Shown here: piece by piece, positions 43,346-51,762 of the stretch | How the letters are laid out: each line of letters opens with the position of its first letter | Position numbering within the stretch: position 1 is the first letter of the stretch | Source of the DNA: Sciurus carolinensis | Lineage: Eukaryota; Chordata; Mammalia; Rodentia; Sciuridae | Length of the DNA: 64,000 bases | Reading direction: 5' to 3' | NCBI RefSeq assembly: GCF_902686445.1 | Contig: NC_062216.1 | Location: 9,135,084 to 9,199,083, forward strand | Made by a program: the position numbers and the translations under genes | Notes under the pieces: generated by a model | What the model saw: the letters and a program-made list of their open reading frames with translations, nothing else | Database searches by the model: none | What the model was told of the DNA's origin: nothing

Positions 43346-43739
43346 GTGGTTCAAGGAGTCACAGGACATGAGTAGTGTAGACAACACAGTCAAGAGAGAG
43401 GTTGAGGCTGGAGATGGAAGAGACTGAGCCCCTGGGTGAGCAAAGGGGTAAGGCGAGGAACCGAAGGTTAAGAACAGCATGTTGGCACTTGGCATAGGAG
43501 ATAGGGAGGAAGAGTCAGGTTACGGATGAGAGTTACTGTGGTTGGTTTCCTAGAGGCAAAGTTCAGGGGTGGCCCTGCCAGCAGGTGGTTGATGAGGAGT
43601 GTCAGCATAGGCTATGGCCCCAGTGAGCACCAGAGGCTACAGGAAGAGAGGCAGGTGGAGCAGTGGAGATGCTCTGACAGCCTGGGTACACGGGGACCTT
43701 GGAATTGACATTCAGGTCCCTTTCACCCAGGCCTGGGTG
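43346..43739. other. Unassigned intergenic DNA
   Basis: Nothing recognised. Confidence 0.45.
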
Positions 43740-43850
43740 CAGGTTAATGTGCCTCACTGAGTCTCAACCTCATGGGATTGTGGTGAAAATTAAATGAGCC
43801 CAAGCGTGTGGCGTGCTGAGCACACACCTGGTACAGCAAGACACTTAGTC
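43740..43850 (+). mobile_element. MIR-like fragment, sense
   Basis: 'ctcactgagtctcaacctc', 'gtggtgaaaattaaatgag' and 'gagcacacacctggtac' are MIR 3'-half blocks. Confidence 0.65.
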
Positions 43851-43959
43851 GACTGCAGCTGGACAGCAGTGACTGCTATGAGTGAGGTCTGAGCTCCCAC
43901 CAGGAATCCAGAGTGTAGGAAAGAACACAACCATGAAAGGTAGGGAGACATCCAGATAC

Positions 43960-44240
43960 CGCCTTCTTTGTGGAAAGAGCATAGATATTTGGAATCAAAC
44001 TAATTTGTGCTTGTATCCCAACTCTGACTTACAGCTGTGTGACTTGAATTCAGCAAGCCATTTACTATGACTAAGGCTAATGATGACGCTTCCTCATTCA
44101 AATTTTCATTCCCCCATAGACGTTGAGGGTCTGGTAAGTGCCAGGCACTTACTAGGTGTGGAGATGAGGAGACTTAAAGACACTTTCCTCTGCTCAAAGA
44201 GCTCACAGTGGGATGGGGACAGATGAAGAGACAATTAAAA
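43960..44240 (+). mobile_element. MIR then L2-like fragments
   Basis: 'cccaactctgacttacagc', 'tgtgtgacttgaattcagc' give a MIR core. 'gtgccaggcacttactagg' and 'aaagagctcacagtggg' give an L2-type 3' piece. Confidence 0.65.
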
Positions 44241-44254
44241 TTGGGAAAGTTAGG

Positions 44255-44335
44255 GTTGGGGTAGTGGCTCTGTGGTAGAGCGCTTAACTAGCACATGCAA
44301 CACATAAAAATAAATAAATAAAATGGAGATATAAA
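44255..44335 (+). mobile_element. Tailed ID-type SINE, sense, B box deleted
   Basis: 'tagtggctctgtggtagagc', then directly 'caacacataaaaataaataa' and a remnant of the tail. Confidence 0.75.
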
Positions 44336-44348
44336 AAGAGAAAACAAG

Positions 44349-44870
44349 CTGGGCATGGTGATGCATGCCTATAATTCCAGGGGCTCCGGAGGCTGAGGCA
44401 GAAGGATCTCTAGTTCAAAGCCAGCCTCAGAAACTTATCGAGGTTCTAAGCGACTTAGTGAGAACATGTCTCTAAATAAGATATTTAAGAAATGGGCGGG
44501 GGGGCCTGTGTACCCTCATGGTGTACGAATGATGGTGGGGAGCAGACCTTGGACCAGCAAGCTGTTCTTTTATTCGGCGGCAGAGTCAATCGGTCAAACT
44601 CCTGATGTGGCTTATTCTCAGGGGTAAAATGGCTGCTGGTCACGAGGTTCTGGGCTTTATGTACAGTCTTAGCAGAGTCAGGCCAAGGGAGGAGTTAGTT
44701 ACTTTCCGTGGGCCCTTTTGGTGGGCAGAGAGCAGGGCCAGGTCATGGGAGGAGCTTTGGTGGTGGGATCATTTAGGGCGGAAAGGACAGGTAGGTAACC
44801 ATATCCTTCAGGCTGGAGATGTGGTAAAGTGCCCCCAGGTTCAATCCCCAGAACCAAAAAGGAAAGAAAA
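44349..44870 (+). mobile_element. B1-ID dimeric SINE split by an LTR
   Basis: The B1 half (44349-44495, 'gctgggcatggtgatgc', 'ctctaaataagatattt') and the ID half (44811-44870, 'ggctggagatgtgg', 'aggttcaatccccag') are separated by about 304 bp of LTR sequence. Confidence 0.88.
44507..44810 (-). mobile_element. Solo LTR (ERV class II-like), antisense, inside a SINE
   Basis: Read on the reverse strand the 304-bp block begins TG and ends CA. It has a TACATAAAG TATA-like box and, about 95 bp later, AATAAA in GAATAAAAG. This compact layout fits ERVK-like LTRs. No retroviral coding sequence is present. The target duplication is unclear because the site is a G-run. Confidence 0.7.
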
Positions 44871-45214
44871 AAAAAAAAAAATTGGGAAAGCTAAGTCCCA
44901 GGGGAGCAGATAAACCGTGATCTCGGTTAGAGAGAAGTAGTTTGTCTTGAGGAAGCAATTCTTTCATTCATCTTCCTTTTTAAAGACCAAAAACCAACCA
45001 ACTAACCAAAAAACCCCTAGAACTTAGTATACTGTTCTACTTTTTCCAATAAGGGGGTCTTAGAAACTATTTTGAAGGTAACACGGTGAACAGGAGGTCT
45101 TTCATATTCCCGTGGTCGGAAGAAACTGCACGTGCACATGTCTACTGTGCGGTGTTGTAGGGTGGGGAGGTCAGATCACAGCAGGACAGCAGTCCCTGGA
45201 GTCAACTGCCCCTT
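44871..45214. other. Unassigned intergenic DNA
   Basis: Nothing recognised. Confidence 0.45.
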
Positions 45215-45352
45215 GAATAAGTTGTAAAATAGGGAAAATAGTGCAACTGCTTTGCATATGAGGATTAAATGGGGGTCATACGTGAAAAGTGCTTAGGATG
45301 ATGTCTGGCACATAGTAGGTGCTCAATGTATGTTAGCTGCCATCATCAGGTT
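45215..45352 (+). mobile_element. MIR SINE, sense, 3' half
   Basis: 'gtaaaatagggaaaatag', 'atgtctggcacatagtagg' and 'tgctcaatgtatgttagc' are clear MIR blocks. Confidence 0.82.
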
Positions 45353-46430
45353 AAATGAAGAGTGTAAAAAGATAGGGGCACCATGCCTTCCTTTGCCTCT
45401 GAAGAGACCATCAGAGCTGTTGAGTAGGTGGATCAATGCCGCAAAAGTAAACTAGGAGTTAGTTTTAAAATGAGTAGATTTGAAAATGTCAGAGTAAAAA
45501 AATAAAAGAAAGCAAGAAACCCCTTCTAGACACAGCTAATGGCTATACAGCACTGGTGGCAGTTATCTACACTGTATGCAGCTGTTGATTTACAAAACAA
45601 AAGAAGAAGGGAGGGCCTTACTGCCTCCTTCTTTTTCTTTTTCCTCTAATGATTGACAGGAGAGAAACCAGGATTCATGCTGCTCCTTGCAGACCTCCAA
45701 GCCCAGGCTGCGTGCTGACCTGGCCGTTCTCCGTTTCACTGGGACGCCCCTGATGCAAGGGCTGCAGGTGGCCACTTGCTGCACAGTCCCTTCTCTCTCA
45801 CCTGTTGCTGGAAGATTTTCCACTGCTCCAAGAATCCTTTCTTTACTTTCGCTGCAGAAGCCAAAGGAAACAGGGCAGTACTAAGTGGAAAGGGAGACCA
45901 CCCCAAAGGGGTTTTCCCTCCTGGCCCCAGGAAAGCTACTAATCATCTTCTAGTCAAATGTTTCCAGACCAGTTTAGATGGTTGGGAACTTTAGAGAAAG
46001 TCCTCGCCTCTTGGCTATTGTATCCCCGCCCCGCCACCCCCAGCTCCTTAGGGGCTCTCTTCTCTCTAAAGTTTCAGCTGAAATACAATGTTCCCATAGA
46101 AACTGCATAGCCTTTTCTTTTTCTGCCCACTTTGTCTCCGTTTAAAAAGCTAGATTCAAACTGGCACCAGGATATGCCATTTCAAAACAAAACTTGATGG
46201 GTTATAAAAGACATGAAGTGAAAATGGAACTTAGCACATTTCCAACCTTATTTGTTTTAGCCAGAAAGTGGGGAGGTAGTAATTAGCAAATATGTTCCAA
46301 CAGCAGACTGCCCAACTCTGGTCTTGGGGCCACCGCAAAAGATTCTTCAACATTCAGTAAGAGCAAAAGGACAGACTGAGGTTTTTTCATCAAGCCAAAG
46401 GATTTCAATATGCACTAAAAGGATGTCCTT
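45353..46430. other. Unique intergenic DNA
   Basis: No gene or repeat recognised in 1.1 kb. Confidence 0.5.
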
Positions 46431-46625
46431 TTTTTTTTACTTTTTAAAAAATTTATTTTAGTTTTTACAGACTGCATTTTGATTCATTGTACACAATTAG
46501 GGCACATCATTTTGTCTCTATTGTTGTACATGATGTAGATTCAAACTATTTGTGTAATCATACATGTAGATAGGGTAATGATGTCTGTCTCATTCCACGA
46601 TTCCCCGCTCCCCTCCAGATAGCAA
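46431..46625 (-). mobile_element. Older squirrel L1 3' end, antisense
   Basis: 'tttgtgtaatcatacatg', 'tagatagggtaatgatg' correspond base by base, with many changes, to the 3' UTR end of the young L1s at 5385, 13268 and 54780. It is therefore an older subfamily of the same lineage. Confidence 0.7.
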
Positions 46626-46633
46626 TTGTGTAC

Positions 46634-46721
46634 TTTTTTTTTTTGCAGTGCTGGGGATTGAACCCAGGGCCTTGTGCTTGCAAGGCAAGCACTCTACCAA
46701 CTGAGCTATATCCCCAGCCCT
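46634..46721 (-). mobile_element. ID SINE, antisense, intact
   Basis: 'ggggattgaacccagggcc' to 'caactgagctatatcccc'. Confidence 0.95.
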
Positions 46722-46749
46722 ATATTCATTTTTTAAAAAAAGAATTGTG

Positions 46750-46870
46750 AGGGGGGAAGTGCTGGGGATGATATTGGCCAAATGTTATATCGTGTGCATG
46801 TACCAATATGTGACAACAAATCCTATCACTATGTACAACGATAATGAACCAATAAAAAATATAGAAAGAA
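46750..46870 (+). mobile_element. Probable L1 3' end of another subfamily, sense
   Basis: A G-rich start, 'gtaccaatatgtgacaac', 'cactatgtacaacgataatg' and 'aaccaataaaaaat' look like an L1 3' UTR with A-rich tail. The family is inferred. Confidence 0.5.
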
Positions 46871-46924
46871 AAAAGAATTTACTTGGTAAAATAAAGAAGC
46901 TGGTAATTTTACAATTTTTAAAAT

Positions 46925-47025
46925 TTATTTATTTTAAAAAATTTTCTCTGGTGCTGGGGATGGAAACGAGGGCCTTGCACATGTTAGGCAAGCACTCTAC
47001 CACTGAGCTGCACACCCGGCCCTGG
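46925..47025 (-). mobile_element. ID-type SINE, antisense
   Basis: 'ggggatggaaacgagggcc', 'catgttaggcaagcactc' and 'taccactgagctgcacac'. Confidence 0.85.
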
Positions 47026-47174
47026 CAATCCTAAATTGATATTTTGACATTATTTGTTTACTTTATTTGGCTGTGAAAAATCAAGGGGCCTGCTTCACTA
47101 AACCTATTTCTACTCAGCTGAGAAGGCCCTCCTTCAGCTCAGAGGTGTTCCTAAGAAACGAATTTCCTTTCTTT

Positions 47175-47242
47175 AAAGATGGTCTTTCAGCACCTCACAT
47201 AGGCTGATTAAGCACTCTGCCAGAGCTATACCCCTAACCCCT
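47175..47242 (-). mobile_element. Old ID SINE fragment, antisense
   Basis: 'gcacctcacataggctg' and 'ctctgccagagctatacccc'. Confidence 0.65.
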
Positions 47243-47244
47243 TA

Positions 47245-47545
47245 ACCTCTCCTAATTGCACAGTTTAGTAGCACTAAGTACATCTATATTGTCAATCATT
47301 ACCACCATCCATCTCCCCAACTTTTTCATCTTCCCAAGTTGACATCTGATACCTATTAGACACCAACTCCACATTTCCCCTCCCCTAACTCCTGGAAATG
47401 CCTATTTTACTTTGTGTCTCTGTGACTTTGACTATTCTAGGGACCTCATGTGAATGGAATCACCCATCACACATCCTTCTATTGTGATTAGCTCATTTCA
47501 AGTAGCATGGTGTCTTCAAGATCTATCCATGCCGCAGTATGGCCA
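47245..47545 (-). mobile_element. Old L1M remnant, antisense
   Basis: 'ttgtcaatcattaccaccatcc', 'gacctcatgtgaatggaatc' and 'agatctatccatgccgc' are old-L1 3' blocks, also seen at 60070-60600. Confidence 0.7.
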
Positions 47546-47547
47546 GA

Positions 47548-47745
47548 ACTTCTACTGGGGATTGAGTGCAGAGGCACTTTACCACTGAAATACATCCCCA
47601 GTCTTATTTATTTTTTTTAAATTTTGAGATGGGATCTCCCTCCCTAAGTTGCCAAGGCTAGCCTTGAACTTATGAGCCTCTTGGCTCAGCCTCCTGAGTA
47701 GATGGGATTACAGATGTGTGCCACCATACCTGGTTCAAAAAATTT
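47548..47745 (-). mobile_element. B1-ID dimeric SINE, antisense
   Basis: 'ctggggattgagtgcagagg' (ID), 'taagttgccaaggctagcc' and 'gggattacagatgtgtgcc' (B1). Confidence 0.92.
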
Positions 47746-47802
47746 TCCCTTTTACAAGTGTTTTTAACCTTTACAATGACTCTGCTTGTATTGAAGATCT
47801 TT

Positions 47803-47849
47803 CAACAACAGGTTGTTGTAAATACAGAAATACAGCTTTCTGTATTTAC
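47803..47849. repeat. Two adjacent short inverted repeats
   Basis: caacaac / gttgttg (7-bp arms, loop 2) is followed by gtaaatacagaaa / tttctgtatttac (13-bp perfect arms, loop 6). The two share the base at 47818. No transposon family is recognised. Confidence 0.8.
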
Positions 47850-48289
47850 TCACCTGCAAAATAGTTGAGCAATGTATTATCACTTAAACACACCTAAGAG
47901 TGATCACAACCCTGTAGGATCCTGGAACAAGGGTGGTGAGGCCTACTGGAGGGGGCTATGGTGAACTGGGGCACTTGCCTCTTACAAAGTTGGTGGCTGT
48001 TACTCAATCTCAACCCTTTATTTCCAGTACGTAATGCAGGCCCAGTAGTATGCTCAAATCTGACTGTTATGTGTTGGCCAATACCGATGGGTCAAAAGAC
48101 GTGTTACCCTACGCTACACTAATCTGGCCCATAAACCACCACTTAATCTCTGCATGGGCAGATAAAGAGCTAAAGTTTGGCTTTATTGATCCATTCATGC
48201 AGGAATTGTTCAGGTATATACTACAGGCTAGGTTACACATGTAAGTAAACTGTATGGCCTTAAATGTGCCCATTTTAGTAGGTATTTCT
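47850..48289. other. Unassigned DNA upstream of the promoter
   Basis: Nothing recognised. A 64-codon frame at 48050 has no known content. Confidence 0.45.
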
Positions 48290-48390
48290 GTTGTCTCCAT
48301 TTTAAGTATGAAAAGTCAAGCACTGAGCAGTCGAATATCTTGTACAAGGTCACACAGTTGGGAAATTTGAACTTAGATTGCTTCCGCTGA
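48290..48390 (-). mobile_element. MIR SINE, antisense
   Basis: 'ccattttaagtatgaaaagtc' and 'acaaggtcacacagttggg' are the reverse of the MIR core and 3' half. Confidence 0.75.
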
Positions 48391-48639
48391 TCAAGGTCTC
48401 AGTAAGAGGAAGGCTCAAGAGCCAGCGTCAAGGGCTTGATTGGAAGGAGAGCCATAACCTGCGGATCTAAGGACAGTAGCACTCCACTAGAGTTCTGCAA
48501 AGGAGGCCGGGAGGGCAGTCCAAGCACAGAAGGTCCTCTAGGCCAAGGTGCAAGTAGCAGGGTCTCCAATACCGTTCATTCGGTCGTTCGTTTTCAGGAG
48601 AGGGACTGGCTCATCGACAGCCCAGGCAACAATACTAAC
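48391..48639. other. Upstream flank of the KIF13B CpG island
   Basis: Unique sequence with CpG rising to the right. No distinct element. Confidence 0.5.
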
Positions 48640-48745
48640 TGCGAGGAGTTGCACGCTGTAGAAAAGGAGCGCAGGCACCGAAGCCCCAACAGCTGACCGG
48701 CCCCAGCGAGCCACGCGCGGACGCTTTCCCGCCCCTCCCGCAGGC

Positions 48746-48765
48746 ACTACAGGTCCCGTCATGCC
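48746..48765 (+). promoter_or_regulatory. ZNF143/STAF-like site
   Basis: ACTACAGGTCCCGTCATGCC agrees with the SBS-type ZNF143 motif (ACTACAAYTCCCAGCATGC) at most positions, including the ACTACA and TCCC blocks and the ATGC end. It lies about 160-180 bp before the start codon, a common place for this factor. Confidence 0.65.
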
Positions 48766-48784
48766 GCGGGGCGCGCCGGGCTCG

Positions 48785-48845
48785 TGCGGCCCCGCCCCCA
48801 GGTCCGGCCCCGCCCCTGGCCCCGCCCCGCCCCGCCCCCGCGGCC
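48785..48845. promoter_or_regulatory. Cluster of GC boxes (SP/KLF sites)
   Basis: At least five CCCCGCCC or CCGCCCC cores lie in 60 bp, about 80-140 bp before the start codon. They are typical of TATA-less housekeeping-type promoters. Confidence 0.85.
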
Positions 48846-48926
48846 CCCTCCCGCCGGGTCAGCCCCGAAGAGTTGCCCGGTGGCCGCGGCAGACGGAAGC
48901 CGAGCGAGAGCCCCGGCGGCTGCAGG

Positions 48927-48981
48927 ATGGGCGACTCCAAAGTGAAAGTGGCGGTGCGGGTCCGGCCCATGAACCGAAGAG
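48927..48981 (+). CDS. KIF13B: KIF13B first coding exon (kinesin-3 motor), partial gene
   Basis: KIF13B (GAKIN) is a plus-end-directed kinesin-3 motor that carries cargo such as DLG1/SAP97 complexes along microtubules. The exon gives MGDSKVKVAVRVRPMNRR and one base of codon 19, then GTGAGA. This is the start of the motor domain: the first beta strand with the VRVRPMNRR motif common to the KIF13/KIF1 group. 'MGDSKVKVAVR' points to KIF13B; its paralogue KIF13A, as I recall it, starts differently at residues 2-4. Human KIF13B has Ile where this has Val at residue 12, from memory. The start has A at -3 and G at +4. The exon ends after base 1 of a codon (phase 1). The remaining exons are outside the window. 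What is seen is short, but the length, splice site and CpG island agree. Confidence 0.9.
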
Positions 48982-49455
48982 GTGAGAGCCCCGTGCAGGC
49001 GGCAGGTGCCCGGCGCGCCCGTCCGCCGACCGCCGTGGGGGTCCGGCCCGCCCCTGGCGTCGGCGGCCGGCGCGCACCCCGAAGTCCCGCGCCCGCCCCG
49101 CGCCGCCGCGGGACGTCCCCTCCCGGGCCCGCGCGCGCCGCGGGGCCCCGCGCCCCGTCCCGCCGCGCTCCCGCTGCCTCTTCCGCCCGGGCGCCCCGCC
49201 CGGCGCCCTTTCGCCCTCTGCCTCCCCGCCGGCCCCGCGCCCCCGGCCCGCCCACCCCGCCAGCTGTCACCGCGCCCGCGCCCCCGGCCTGCCCCGCGGC
49301 GCCCCGCTCTGCCCGCACCCCTGGGCCCGCGGCCCGGGACGGCGCCCGGAGTTGGGGACGCTCGGAGGGGCGCTGCCCGCGCGGTCCCCCTCGGCGCTCA
49401 ACCTGCGCGCTCCGGCGGCGGCGGCGCGGTGCGGCGGGCTGCGGGAGGAGATGCC

Positions 49456-50587
49456 TTTTTCTGTGTTGGGACGGTTGGGAAATTTTCGCTTTTGCTTGAA
49501 GTCATGCTCGTCGTCTCACAACAATAAATAGTTTAGGTGCCAAGATTCTTGTGAAATTGTATCTTTCAGACCTTCTCCCAAGTCTGTGGGGAGGGCAGAG
49601 AAGGCAGATAAACCGAGCACGCCGGAGTGTCTTCTGACAGTCGGCGGAGGGGCGCCCGGCGCCCAGTCAGGAGGGAGGTGGGCCGGTCTTGCCTTTGATA
49701 CTTCAGCAGCCTCACCCGGCAGGTTCCTTTAAATGAGATAAGACGTTTGGAAACGCCTTATAAAAGGAAGGTCGTGTTGCTGGGATCTCTGTTATAGTCC
49801 CAGGAGATGACTTGGCAATTGATAAGACTGTGATTAATCAGAATCATTTCTAAGTACCAGAATCATTTTCCAAGTTTTTTTTTTTTTAAACAACTTCTGT
49901 GTTCAGAATCAAGTGTTTTATTCTACATAGTTGAAGCTGTTTCCCTTCTCTTTACTCTCTCCTGTACATTGAGATACACAGGTCAGTCTGTTGAGGTATG
50001 CCTTGTTGATTTGTCCTGCTGTTGGTTGAAAGTTGGTTTCTCTCTTGGAATTGGTTTTTCCACCTGTTCCTGCCAGGGCTGCTCAAGGCTATCACCTGAG
50101 TTTCCCCCTAAGGACTTAATTGCCTCAAATTCTCAGCTACTGCATGGTTTGTTTTCCTTCCACCTTCCAAATTCCTAGCTCTGACAAAATGAAGTAACTT
50201 CTTGGAACTCAGAAGTTTTCTGAAGCTTCTGTGTTTTACATATTTAGGCAACACTTAATTCACTTCAAGTTTATCATCATCACAATCATTAAAATAAACC
50301 CAAGTCAAATGAAATACCATTTATCTGGGAATTGATTCTGAAAAGATTTTTTTTAGCACATTCTTCAAATTTTCTTTTCACAAAACAAAACAAAAACAAA
50401 ACTTGGAAATGTCAGATGCTAAAAAAGAGGCAACTAACCAACCACCACAAAAGAACTAGGCTTGATATTTAGAGCCCTTCTCTCTTCCTCCTTGTCTTCC
50501 CCATTGGTTTCACTTTTTGAGGAGAGATACTATCCTTTTTATTTTTAAATTGTCATTAATAAGATTGCAATGATGGTTCCATCAATT
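49456..50587. other. Proximal intron 1, repeat-poor
   Basis: Unique sequence. CpG-rich shore to about 49690, then AT-rich. No SINE is recognised. Conserved intronic regulatory elements are possible but cannot be shown from one sequence. Confidence 0.5.
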
Positions 50588-50780
50588 TTTTTTTTCTTTT
50601 GAGGTACTGGGGATCAAATCCAGGGGCACTCTACCTTTGAGCTATATCCTCAGCCCTTCTTATTTTTTTATTTTGAAATAGGATCTGCCTAAGTTGCAGA
50701 GACCTTGAACTTGGGATTCTCCTGCTTCAGCCTCCTGAGTCACTTCGAGTGTAGGCTTGTGCCACTAGGCCAGGCTCAAT
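50588..50780 (-). mobile_element. B1-ID dimeric SINE, antisense
   Basis: 'ctggggatcaaatccagggg' (ID) and 'cttcagcctcctgagtcac' (B1). First SINE after the promoter. Confidence 0.9.
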
Positions 50781-51667
50781 ATCTGAGTTTTGAGGAATGC
50801 ATAGAATCATAATTTTAGCTTTGGAGAGGGAGTTGGTTATTTCTTAGGTTGAACCCATTTTAAAATTAAATGTTACACTTAGGTTTCATGGCCCTATAAT
50901 AGAAGTGCATTATTTATGGTGGACTGCCCCCCTCAGCTCCTTTAGTGCCCTCTTTCCTAGCCTTATCTTTCCTGACACACATGGACTTCTTTTCAGTGAT
51001 CACCACAGATGATTAAATATGGTTCTTTTCCTATTTTTTTCTTGAATTGCATAACTTTTTGAAGGTTATTATAGAATACAATGTAGAATTTTAAAGTCAG
51101 TGACTTTTAAAATTGTTTTCTAGTTCATATAAAAAGGCTAAAGCTCATATTCCTTTCTAATAATTTTGAAAAGAATCATATTACTTTGAACAGTTATTAC
51201 TTTTGGGAAAAATTAATGTATGAAGCGATAGGATATAATTATGGCAGATAGTCCCCTTTAGTTCTGGTTGTTTGTCATGGCATATAAATTCGGGAAGCAG
51301 CCTGAGAAATCACATTGAGGACAGAGATGAGAATGGGTCACAGTGACGTGGTTTTACTTTAGACTTTGATACTTGGACTCATATTAGCTGTCTTTTGAGG
51401 AAAGTTTGAAGATTTGCAGAAACCTTTGGTGCATTTTTAATTTCTTCCTGTGATTCAGTGTCTGATCCATTGCAGGTGTTCAAGTCCTAAGGTGGTTGGT
51501 TGGATTATTATTTAACATTTATCATGGAAGTAAGAGCTTCAGTCTTCCTGCTAAACTCTATGCGGTTTGGAAAACTTAAGTTACTTGAATATTAAGCATT
51601 AAGCCCCAATTCAATAATAGCAAGAATTTGTCAAAATAAATTTGTCAAAAATGTCTTTCTAGTTACG
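50781..51667. other. Unassigned intron DNA
   Basis: AT-rich, nothing recognised. Confidence 0.45.
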
Positions 51668-51762
51668 ATTTTTTTTTTTTTTCCAGTGCTGGGGATCGAA
51701 CCCAGGGCCTTGTGTTTGCAAGGCAAACACTCTACCAACTGAGCTATATCCCCAACCCTCTA
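51668..51762 (-). mobile_element. ID SINE, antisense
   Basis: T-run, 'ggggatcgaacccagggcc', 'caactgagctatatcccc'. Confidence 0.93.

Larger units (their letters stand above)
48640..49455. promoter_or_regulatory. KIF13B: KIF13B promoter CpG island
   Basis: About 800 bp is very rich in C, G and CpG, against AT-rich sequence on both sides. It covers the 5' flank, 5' UTR, first coding exon and start of intron 1. No TATA box lies at a suitable place, so dispersed initiation is expected, probably between about 48840 and 48910. Weaker CpG richness goes on to about 49690. Confidence 0.93.

Noticed and set aside
15700..45900. A second gene in the upstream 48 kb
   Set aside because: No exon with recognisable protein similarity, no second CpG island and no processed pseudogene was found. 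MaLR LTRs, SINEs and unique DNA account for what can be read.
48635..49527. Long open frames (about 180-230 codons) on both strands across the CpG island
   Set aside because: Stop codons are rare in such GC-rich DNA. The frames overlap on both strands and give Pro/Ala/Arg/Gly-rich products with no domain. Only the short KIF13B exon has family and splice support.
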